Part shown: positions 1 through 6,885 of the stretch, piece by piece
Layout of the letters: every line of letters starts with the position of its first letter
How positions within the stretch are numbered: position 1 is the stretch's first letter
Assembly: GCA_903832165.1 (NCBI GenBank)
Contig: CAILAQ010000248.1
Span: forward strand, 1 to 8,209
Source of the DNA: an uncultured Bacteroidota bacterium
GTDB taxonomy: Bacteria; Bacteroidota; Bacteroidia; Bacteroidales; UBA12481
Direction: 5' to 3'
DNA length: 8,209 nucleotides
The notes under the pieces: generated by a model
What the model was told of the DNA's origin: nothing
The model's database searches: none
The model's input: the letters and a program-made list of their open reading frames with translations, nothing else
Program-made: the position numbers and the translations under genes

Positions 1-1
1 A

Positions 2-1405
2 TCCTTAGGCTCTTCCTGTAAAAAGGAGGATGTAACGGGGAGGGACCTTAAAGTGGTAAGCGTGACATTACCGCCATACACTTACGTGGAAAACAACGAG
101 TTAAAGGGCATATCCGCCGATATTGCCGGTCAGATACTTAACCAAATGGGAGTAAAAAACAAGGGCATTGAGGTCTATTCCGCATGGGCTCGAGCTTACG
201 AACTGCTTACAACCTCTGATAATGTCGCTCTATTTACCTGCGGTCTCACACCGGAGCGGAAAAGCCAGGTTCAGTGGGCCGGACCGATCGCAATTATGGC
301 AACGGGATTTATCGGATTGAAATCGTCGGAAATAGTAATAAACTCGATCGACGAGGCTAAAAATCTGAAGGCAGTCGGAGTCATGACCGGCTGGTCCCCT
401 ACCGAAACGCTGGAAACCCTACAATTTGGCAACCTGGTCTATTTTACCACCATGCCGGAAGCAATCAAAGCCCTGTATGCAGGCACCATCAATTCAATAT
501 ACAATCTGGCCAATACAGTCCGAATGACTGCTTCGCTCGAGAATCTTGACCCCACCGAGCTGATCGAACAGTACACCTATTCATGCATACAGGGATTCAT
601 CGCATTTTCCCCCGGGGTTTCTTCCAGGCTGGTTGATGCCTGGCAGGCAAAGATCAATGATCTTAAAAAACAGGGTACCCTGCAGCAGATCTTTGATAAG
701 TATCTCACAGGAGTAAAGGCTCCCGGGCTTATTTCGATTTTTACCGAATCTAATCCCGAAATGAATTTCCGGGATGAAAAGGGAAAACTCACAGGCAGCA
801 GCACCGAAATTGTGGAAGCCATGGCCGGATTGACAGATCTTGGCAATACCATTACGCTGACCACCTGGACTGATGCACTGGGGCAGCTCGATCTGGCCCC
901 TAACACCTCTGTTTTTTCCATGTCGCGCACCCCTGAGCGCGAAAACCTTTACAAGTGGGTGGGGCCTATCTGCAAATACAATGAAGGCATTTATGTAAAA
1001 TCCGGATCAACTCTCAGTGCCGGTTCGATTGAAGAAGCAAAAAAACTATCATCTATAGGAGTTCCGACCGGATGGGCAATTGAAACGAAGCTGAAGCAGC
1101 TGGGATTCACCAATCTCAGGAGATACGATACTCCCGACCAGATATTTAAAGCCCTTTGGGCCGGAGACATCGCCGCTGGAACCTTCACAAATCTGGCGGT
1201 CAGTCTGATTGCCACCCAAAACGGGAAAACTTACAAGGACCTCATCAAGACACTCGAAATATCACCCGGTGAAGCTTACCTGACTTTCTCCCTTGAAACA
1301 AAGGATGAGTACATTAAAGCCTTTCAGGATGCTTATACAACCCTTTTAAGCAACGGACAGTTCGCTGCAATCTGGTCAAAGTGGTACCCGGATATTGACT
1401 GGTGA
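2..1405 (+). CDS. Tandem-domain SBP_bac_3-type solute-binding lipoprotein (5' end outside window)
   Basis: The reading frame is open from base 2, so the true start lies to the left. A GTG at 53 is in frame but is unlikely to be the start, because the bases before it encode LGSSCKKED, a loose Bacteroidota lipobox. The lipidated Cys is at 17-19 and is followed by Lys/Glu/Asp, as in outer-membrane or surface lipoproteins. Numbering from GTG 53, the protein has two homologous halves of about 215 residues. Half 1 has TPER (Arg69) followed by WAGPI, then GVMTGW and EAIKALYAG. Half 2 has SRTPER (Arg296), KWVGPI, GVPTGW and IFKALWAG. In characterised family members such as HisJ, the equivalent Arg binds the ligand alpha-carboxylate, so both halves may bind an amino-acid-like ligand. 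No kinase, cyclase or membrane domain follows; the protein ends in YPDIDW. No permease or ATPase gene is adjacent. The exact ligand is unknown. Confidence 0.88.
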   Translation, partial: SLGSSCKKEDVTGRDLKVVSVTLPPYTYVENNELKGISADIAGQILNQMGVKNKGIEVYSAWARAYELLTTSDNVALFTCGLTPERKSQVQWAGPIAIMATGFIGLKSSEIVINSIDEAKNLKAVGVMTGWSPTETLETLQFGNLVYFTTMPEAIKALYAGTINSIYNLANTVRMTASLENLDPTELIEQYTYSCIQGFIAFSPGVSSRLVDAWQAKINDLKKQGTLQQIFDKYLTGVKAPGLISIFTESNPEMNFRDEKGKLTGSSTEIVEAMAGLTDLGNTITLTTWTDALGQLDLAPNTSVFSMSRTPERENLYKWVGPICKYNEGIYVKSGSTLSAGSIEEAKKLSSIGVPTGWAIETKLKQLGFTNLRRYDTPDQIFKALWAGDIAAGTFTNLAVSLIATQNGKTYKDLIKTLEISPGEAYLTFSLETKDEYIKAFQDAYTTLLSNGQFAAIWSKWYPDIDW

Positions 1406-1447
1406 GGGGAATCGGGTATGGGGTTTGGGGTATGGGGTGTCGGGTAT
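1406..1447 (+). repeat. G-tract repeat between convergent genes
   Basis: Six runs of three or four G lie at 1406-1409, 1414-1416, 1420-1423, 1427-1430, 1434-1437 and 1442-1444. They are separated by short loops such as TAT, TTT and TGTC. The unit GGGGTAT/GGGGTTT repeats degenerately. It fills almost the whole gap between the solute-binding protein stop (1405) and the hydrolase stop (1449). The plus strand meets the G3+N1-7 pattern for an intramolecular G-quadruplex. No ordinary stem-loop terminator is visible in this gap. Confidence 0.6.
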
Positions 1448-1448
1448 T

Positions 1449-2729
1449 TTAAAACGTGATACTCCATTCAACGGTCCCGTTTTCCGCTTTGCCCAGAGCC
1501 AGAACGATAAGACCCGCGACATCGCCTTTTATCAATTCAGCCTTTGCATCAGCAGCTTTGCTTGAAACAGCCTTGAAGCCGTTGACAGCAATAACCAGTT
1601 TGGTGGTTTCACCGCCAATCACTTTTGACGTTCCTTTCAGCACCTTGCCCGCAGCATCCCATGTTACATTTGAGAGATCAATATAACCCTGCATCACATG
1701 CCGGTCGGATGAAATAACCTGCGGATTTTTCTCCACCAAGTGTACCGACATCATTCTGGCTTCCCCTTTCCTTAATGTTTGCTGTATTTTGCCGGTGCCA
1801 GCGAATTTTCCGACAAAAGCATCATTCCAGAAGTCATACACATAATAGCTTTTTGCAGGATCCAGCCCCATGCCGCCATAGGTGGTGCTCTTGCCGGGCT
1901 CAACCTCTATCAGGGTTTCAGAGTCGGCATCGGGATTGTAAAAAGTTAGCTGATGCCAGGTTTTGTCTATTTCGTAATCATATATGCGCGGGATGCCGTC
2001 ATTGCGCGTGAAGGCATCCAGCGGACGGGCACTTTTGGGAGTTGAGTGAATAGGATAAATTCTCGATAAGTCATGGATCATTTCAGGGGTCATCTTGCTG
2101 AAACTATTCGCCAGAACGAGCCTGGGCGCCGCTACATACACCATGGTCAGCAACTGCCTCACTCCATCCCTGTTTTTATACCACCGCTGCCCGCACCGCG
2201 AAACCATTTCGGGAGTCACAATGTCGTTATCGCCCCATACACGCTGGTTATCCACCACCCCGGCAGTAAGGTCCATAAAGCAACCCCGGCCGTTTGGCTG
2301 CCCCCATACATTCCGCTCATCGATGTACGAATCCGGTCCGAGCACCCTTTTCGGTATTTCAAATATCGTCCGATACACAGAAGCTGCCGTGGCATATTTA
2401 TCGTCGAATCCTCCGTTTGGCTGAAATCCACTTTCCGGATAATCAAACATCAGCCCTTCAATACCTCCATCCTTATCAAAGAGCAAACGGGTATCATTGA
2501 AAAGATACCAATCCGGATGTGCGGCAATGAAATCGCGCGAAGTTGAACCGGTCTGACTATAGGTAAGCGGTATGCCTCCACGATCGATAATGGCCTGCCC
2601 CCATTTTTTAGTCGTTTCGTAGGGTTTTACATAGTGCCCGTATTTCTGCCAGTATTCATCATTCCACCAGCCCTGCTCATTGTTTTCTCCGTAATCATCA
2701 GGCACATACGGTTGGAAAGTCATGTATTT
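1449..2729 (-). pseudogene. Clan GH-D (alpha-galactosidase-like) glycoside hydrolase, catalytic and C-terminal fragment
   Basis: This is the 3' part of a broken gene; its 5' part is at 2698-3069 in another frame. The first ATG here (2723) is an internal Met rather than a natural start, and no signal peptide follows it. Numbering from that Met, residues 1 to about 240 look like most of a TIM barrel. GLMFDYPE puts Asp94 where clan GH-D enzymes have the nucleophile. RVWGDND (Asp165/Asp167) resembles the acid/base segment, and LVLANSFSKMTPEM with HSTPKSARPLD resembles late barrel strands. Residues 250-335 (WHQLTFYNPD through GEARMMSVH) look like the C-terminal beta-sandwich of alpha-galactosidases. 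Residues 336-424 form an extra beta-rich module. The family assignment is from memory of motifs. The gene may act on alpha-galactosides or related glycans, but as it stands the barrel lacks its N-terminal domain in frame. Confidence 0.7.
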
Positions 2730-3069
2730 TCAGATGGACTTTCTGCGCAGCTTTTACGCTCAGGCCATATTGTTCAAGGGTTTCAAAGGGGTTTTCGGTG
2801 CAGAAATCAAGGTAATACCGCTCATCGGAAGCATAATCATTAATCTGAAGTGCGGCACCGATAATGTTCGAGGTTTTATCCTTTCGGTTATACGCAGACC
2901 AGGTTCCCTTGGAGAGGTCATACTCGATTTTTACCAGTTCGTTTTGCAGCACAACGGCATTCCCATTCCGGGCAAAGTTTGTTTGCGCCATAACCCGGTT
3001 TGATATCAGTATAATCAATACGGCGGAAATAAAAATTGGTATCAGGTAACTGGTAATCTGGTTCTTCAT
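2698..3069 (-). pseudogene. N-terminal fragment of the same GH-D-like hydrolase (signal peptide and start of beta-sandwich)
   Basis: The ATG at 3069 opens a clear signal peptide: MKNQ, then a hydrophobic core, ending VMA before Q29 (type I cleavage). Next comes a beta-sandwich segment (residues 33-120, with LVKIEYDLSKGTWSAYN, ENPFETLEQYGLSV and HDFPTVCA) of the kind found N-terminal to clan GH-D barrels. The frame hits TGA at 2700-2698 after only 123 residues, while the barrel resumes in a different frame between about 2729 and 2700. The stretch expected to join the sandwich to the barrel is missing from both frames. A deletion therefore fits better than a single-base error. The start lies 58 bases after the stop of the upstream beta-helix gene on the same strand, as in an operon. 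Confidence 0.72.
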
Positions 3070-3127
3070 TATTGGATATCTTCAATATTGTTCCATGGTA
3101 ATCGGCAGGTTATTTCAAGTCACAGGA

Positions 3128-3637
3128 TCATTTTTTTCCATCTTCAAGCATTCCGGCGCCTTTTGAAAGACGAACCTTAGTATCGACATTCTGAAACTGA
3201 TTCCCGCGAATTACCCCGCTCACACCATCGCCGGCACTGATTCCGATCCTGCAGTTCTTAAACCAGTTGTCCTCAACAACCATTCCCACATCAACCAGCG
3301 GACCGGTATAATTAAGGCGGGTGTTATCACAAACCCGGTCCCAGAAGGATAGGGCAGCATCGTTGGTAGATAAATTGTTCCGGTAGATATGACTGAGATT
3401 TCCAATCTGTCCCTTGTTGAATTCACGGCAATAACCGGTTCCCGTGTATCCGAGCGTCCACACACCCCCAACGTAATTGCTCAGGAACCGTCCCTGGTCG
3501 AGATGGTTATTCAGAATCTGGTTAAAATAATTCCCGCTCCAGGCCCGGTCCGGAGTATAGGCACACTGGTCGAACATCACACCACCGCCGCGTGTCATGG
3601 AATTCCCGTCCACGATCCAGCCCCAGGGTATTGCCTT
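3128..3637 (-). pseudogene. C-terminal fragment of right-handed beta-helix (pectate-lyase-3-like) protein
   Basis: This is the downstream part of the protein encoded at 3522-5414, shifted into another frame. The frame opens after a stop at 3640-3638 and reads KAIPWGWIVDGNSM. PWGWIVDG (from 3628) looks like authentic coding sequence. The GTG at 3613 is internal and no start signal precedes it. The rest shows beta-helix rungs, for example SGNYFNQILNN, IYRNNLS, MVVEDNWFKNCRIGISAG and VIRGNQFQNVDTKVRL, with Asn/Gly turns repeating about every 20-25 residues. It ends at TGA (3130-3128), a plausible natural C-terminus. No hairpin terminator separates it from the hydrolase gene, so the two were probably co-transcribed. 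Confidence 0.72.
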
Positions 3638-5414
3638 TTATCTCTTTCACGATTCGTTTCTGTCCGATGCCCTTCCCTTTTGAAATAACGCATAACCAAC
3701 CCAAAGCGTCCACCTTTTCAACGTCTTTCAGTGTGATCGTATTGCCAGTTGCCGTTTGGGTTTCATAAGCCTGTTCCGGTCCCCATCCATGCCAGAGCAA
3801 TCCCTCTGAATCACAGCCCCAGGTTAGTTGCACCGTATTGCGGGCAAGATACATATCCTGACTGGTGGCATGCGTCCAGATGCCACTGTGACTAACCGGC
3901 GTGGCAGGCCAGATGTTATTGTCCTCAATAATTATCTTTTGCGGGCGCGGTAATTTGGGATACCCGAATTCTCTCGAAGCTATAGCATTTGCCGATCGGC
4001 CGATGATCAGTTCGTTCCCGGCAATACGCACAAATCTGCAGGAAATAAGCACGATGGCCATTCCTCCTCCCCGAATACGGCTGTTCACAATTTTGATGTT
4101 ATCGCCATGCAAGGCAACGGTGGCCTTCATTCCCCACGATTCATCAAACTGAGTGCTCTTTTCCAGGAGAGGATCTCCCCTCCTGGTATGATAATCCATG
4201 TAAGGCTCATGTACTATATTACAATTGTCAATCGTGATATTATCTGCCCTTTGGGTGATATCAATCTCACTGTATTCACTGGCATTATCTTTAGCGAACG
4301 GTGCCGCAATCAGCATGTTGGTGTATACGGAATGGATGCTGAGATTTTCAAGCGTAAAATCCGATATTCCCCGGAGGCCTACCGTAACCTTGCTTGCCGC
4401 TGCAAAATCCTGGCTCTTCCCATGCCCTTGTCCATTTGGAAAAAATATCCAGCTGCGCTCACGGCTCTCTCCTCGTAAAACGGTAAATTTTGGGATCGCC
4501 AGTGTTTTGGTAACATAAAAACTGCCGGCGGGAAAATATACTATTCCACCACCATTAGTACCTGCTGCATCCAGGGCTTTCTGAATGGCAGGAGCATCGT
4601 CGTTCCAGCCAGCTTCATTATCCACCGCATAACCGGTAGCCCCGAAATCTTTAACATTAAAAACCTTGGTTGGCCAGGCTTTCTGCACGTGGATAACAAG
4701 CCCAACCGGGTCGCTCCATCCGTATTTTCCACCAAGCCCGTTGTGTGCGTAAATTTTACAGCTGCCATCGCCCACCGCTGAAGGAATGATGAAGTGAACA
4801 TCATAGGCACTTGCTTTAACCACCTTGCAGGAATGGAAAGTTCCGTCGGCCGCTTCAATCGATATTTTAGTTTCCGGAGCCAAAAGATAGGAACCATAAC
4901 CAGCGGCTTGCTCAAACACGCGGACTGCCGGATACCGATCGAGATTAACTAAATTTCTTCCAAAAACACGCACCGTATCACCGCCGGAGGCCACTGCTTT
5001 GGACAGCCATTCTGTTTTTGCTGCATTAACCAGTATCGGCTTACTATACCCATTATTCCCCATGGCAACTATCGCATAAACCGAAAACGGCTCACTGGGA
5101 AAATCACAGGTAAGAACCTGTGGTTCGTTTTTCACAACGCGAAGCATTTTTAATTCTTTCTCCGCAAGCTTAAGCTCAGATGGGCCCGACGGATTCTTTA
5201 CGGCACTGTTTCCCACTTTCAAGAGCTTAATAGCAGGAGCATTTACATCCCATCCGTCACCCACGATAACCGAAAGTTTTCCTGGCATTGCCGGGTTGCT
5301 CACATTGACAATAACCGCTGTCTTGTCTTCATTTTCCACTTTGGCCGATACCTGACAATTAATTTGAAAAAAACCAAAACAAAGAATAATAAGAACGAAT
5401 TTCCAGCTTTTCAT
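3522..5414 (-). pseudogene. Exported beta-helix (pectate-lyase-3-like) protein, N-terminal and central part
   Basis: I prefer the ATG at 5414 because it directly opens a signal peptide (MKSWKFVLIILCFGFF, cleaved near VSA). An in-frame GTG at 5444 would add ten residues before it. Numbering from that GTG, residues 40-130 are a beta-rich domain and 150-255 an IPT/TIG-like sandwich (SGGDTVRVFGRNLV, YGWSDPVGLVIHV). From residue 262 comes the hallmark start of a Pectate_lyase_3 beta-helix: FNVKDFGATG, then NDDAPAIQKALDAAG, GGGIVYFPAGSFYV and LRGES. Rungs such as ITIDNCNIVHEPYMDYH and IIIEDNNIW follow. Family members are lyases or hydrolases of uronate- or rhamnose-rich glycans; the substrate here is unknown. 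The frame is lost near residue 603-611 (about 3612-3640), so the last 30 or so residues before the stop at 3522 are out-of-frame sequence, and the true continuation is at 3637-3128. Confidence 0.78.
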
Positions 5415-5420
5415 GGGTAT

Positions 5421-5453
5421 GCACTTTACATAGGTTTTCTTCACCTAAAGTGC
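5421..5453 (-). promoter_or_regulatory. Imperfect hairpin just upstream of the beta-helix ATG
   Basis: The outer arms GCACTTT (5421-5427) and AAAGTGC (5447-5453) pair over 7 bp. An inner stem AGGT (5432-5435) with ACCT (5443-5446) closes a 7-base loop, leaving a 4-base bulge on one side. In the minus-strand transcript this lies 6 bases before the ATG at 5414 and covers the alternative GTG at 5444. It could therefore modulate translation or be an operator. A T6 run at 5456-5461 would follow it on the plus strand, but no plus-strand gene ends here. Confidence 0.4.
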
Positions 5454-5589
5454 GCTTTTTTGCCGTATCATCCAATGGTATTTTTTAGATTCTTTCGGGG
5501 TTGTTGATGTTTTAACAAGCGGTTAACACCCAAATTATTATAAGATATCTACCTTTACGCATACAGATCAAGACCCAAACAAACAGAAT
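5454..5589. promoter_or_regulatory. Divergent intergenic region with weak promoter-like elements
   Basis: This gap separates the divergent beta-helix gene and decarboxylase-family gene and must carry their promoters if they are expressed. Compared with the Bacteroidota -7 consensus TAnnTTTG, the plus strand has TACCTTTA at 5550-5557, 32 bases before the ATG at 5590. The minus strand has TACCATTG at 5480-5473, about 58 bases before the ATG at 5414. Neither has a convincing -33 TTTG at the usual spacing. Palindromes GTTAAC (5522-5527) and AGATATCT (5543-5550) are also present. There is no clear Shine-Dalgarno before 5590, which is normal for the phylum. Confidence 0.35.
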
Positions 5590-6885
5590 ATGAGAAATAA
5601 AACGGCGCTTTTATTTGTGCTAGGTTTTACCGTTGTTACGGCAGTTCAGATATCTTGCCGTCGCGATAATCCGGCCGATAATTATGGGGAACAAACAGCA
5701 GCCCTGGTTAGTATTGTTAATGACAATCCAAACATTAAATCAATGCTGATCAAATCGATAGAGCAGGCAAAGAATATCAATCCGGATAGAACAACAAATC
5801 CGGCCCAAACATTGGAAGAATATTATGATTTTGTTACGTGGGCAGAGAAAGCAATGCCCTTTAGTATAATTCCAACACCGAAATACTCATTATTGTACGA
5901 TAAAATAGATCAGAGTTTAGACTATTTCTATTTCATCAATGACCAACCGCTGACCGAGCTGGAAGGTCAGGGATTTTACAATAATTCCCTTCAATATGTC
6001 AAGCCTTACAGTGACTGGCTGATAAGTTTCAATAAAGCCTGGGGTTTGTTTCTGGATAAGCCGGAGTCGTGGAAAGATGAATATTATCAAATGGCCCTGG
6101 CCGACAATAAATTCGGCTTAAGTAATGGTTGGTATGAAGATCCTTCGAATTGGAAATCGTTTAACCAGTTTTTTGCCAGATATCTTAAATCTCCGGATAT
6201 GCGCCCGATTGATTCTCCTGATGATAATACTGTTGTCATAACACCGGCTGATGCTAAACCTCAGGGTGTATGGCAGATAGATTCCACATCACACATTGTT
6301 TTAAAAGAAGGCGTGCCTATAAAATCCGGAACCTTAACATCGATTGTAAAAATAATCGGGGAAGAGAGTAAGTACAAAAATGAATTTGCGAATGGAATAA
6401 TGACTCACACTTTTCTTGATGTTCAGGACTATCATCGGTACCATTTTCCGGTGAGCGGAATAATAAAGGAAGTCAGAAACATTGCGGAGCAAGATGCTGT
6501 TGGGGGAATTATTACCTGGGATAAGACTATTGAAAGATATATGTTTGATGCCACTGTACCTGGCTGGCAAGCGATTGAAACCAGGGGATGTGTAATTATA
6601 GAAACAGAGCAATTTGGTTTGGTAGCATTACTCCCCATTGGCATGTCGCAGATATGCTCGGTAAATTTCGAGAAAAATGTTCAGGTAGGTACGAGAGTAA
6701 AAAAGGGAGATATGTTAGGATATTTCCTCTTTGGTGGTTCTGATTTTGTAATGATATTCCAAAAGAGAGCCGGATTTGTATTGCAGGCAGCAACTGAGGA
6801 GAATAACGCGCAATCATATAAACATATATTAATGGGAGAAAAATACGGTGCAATGACCGGATCGTCAGTTCCAGGGCATGATTAA
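5590..6885 (+). CDS. Predicted exported lipoprotein of the phosphatidylserine decarboxylase family (PSDC + PS decarboxylase domains)
   Basis: The 431-residue protein starts with a lipoprotein signal (hydrophobic core, then QISC with Cys23). Residues 40-200 resemble the PSDC domain found before the decarboxylase domain in fungal-type enzymes: LEEYYDFVTWAEKAMP, YFINDQP, and WKSFNQFFARYL leading into MRPI. Residues 212-390 are the decarboxylase fold. TPADAKPQG contains Asp221 at the position of the catalytic Asp. DYHRYHFPVSG supplies the HxxH pair (His282, His285). GYFLFGGSDFVMIF carries Gly383-Ser384 at the self-cleavage site that makes the pyruvoyl group; classical enzymes read LGST here. Known homologues decarboxylate phosphatidylserine or, in the PsiD group, amino acids such as tryptophan, usually inside the cell. 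The export signal is unusual. The gene is visibly AT-richer than its neighbours. Its substrate cannot be told from sequence. Confidence 0.87.
   Translation: MRNKTALLFVLGFTVVTAVQISCRRDNPADNYGEQTAALVSIVNDNPNIKSMLIKSIEQAKNINPDRTTNPAQTLEEYYDFVTWAEKAMPFSIIPTPKYSLLYDKIDQSLDYFYFINDQPLTELEGQGFYNNSLQYVKPYSDWLISFNKAWGLFLDKPESWKDEYYQMALADNKFGLSNGWYEDPSNWKSFNQFFARYLKSPDMRPIDSPDDNTVVITPADAKPQGVWQIDSTSHIVLKEGVPIKSGTLTSIVKIIGEESKYKNEFANGIMTHTFLDVQDYHRYHFPVSGIIKEVRNIAEQDAVGGIITWDKTIERYMFDATVPGWQAIETRGCVIIETEQFGLVALLPIGMSQICSVNFEKNVQVGTRVKKGDMLGYFLFGGSDFVMIFQKRAGFVLQAATEENNAQSYKHILMGEKYGAMTGSSVPGHD
6882..6885. other. Shared TTAA stop codons of convergent genes
   Basis: The palindrome TTAA supplies TAA to the plus-strand decarboxylase-family gene (6883-6885) and TAA to the minus-strand BMP lipoprotein gene (6884-6882). 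The coding regions therefore overlap tail to tail by four bases. There is no intergenic space, and any terminator must lie inside the opposing gene. Confidence 0.85.

Noticed and set aside
53..55. GTG as the true start of the first gene
   Set aside because: The frame is open to the window edge and the upstream codons encode a lipobox Cys, so the gene begins outside the window.
1406..1447. G-rich repeat as a CRISPR-like or tandem spacer array
   Set aside because: Units are about 7 bases and degenerate, with no unique spacers.
2073..2546. Long plus-strand open frame opposite the hydrolase gene
   Set aside because: It reads as His/Pro/Arg-rich sequence with no family resemblance and lies fully antisense to well-supported coding sequence; treated as a shadow frame.
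3612..3640. Programmed ribosomal frameshift in the beta-helix gene
   Set aside because: No slippery heptamer or following pseudoknot was seen, and the family is not known to use frameshifting; a mutation or assembly error is simpler.
4107..4518. Overlapping plus-strand open frames opposite the beta-helix gene
   Set aside because: No start signal or recognisable domain, and the minus strand here encodes clear beta-helix rungs.
5421..5461. Hairpin followed by T6 read as a rho-independent terminator on the plus strand
   Set aside because: The only plus-strand gene to the left ends about 4 kb away, so there is nothing obvious to terminate; a leader hairpin for the minus-strand gene fits better.
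5543..5550. AGATATCT palindrome as an operator
   Set aside because: Eight bases in an AT-rich spacer is expected often by chance, and no second copy was seen in the window.
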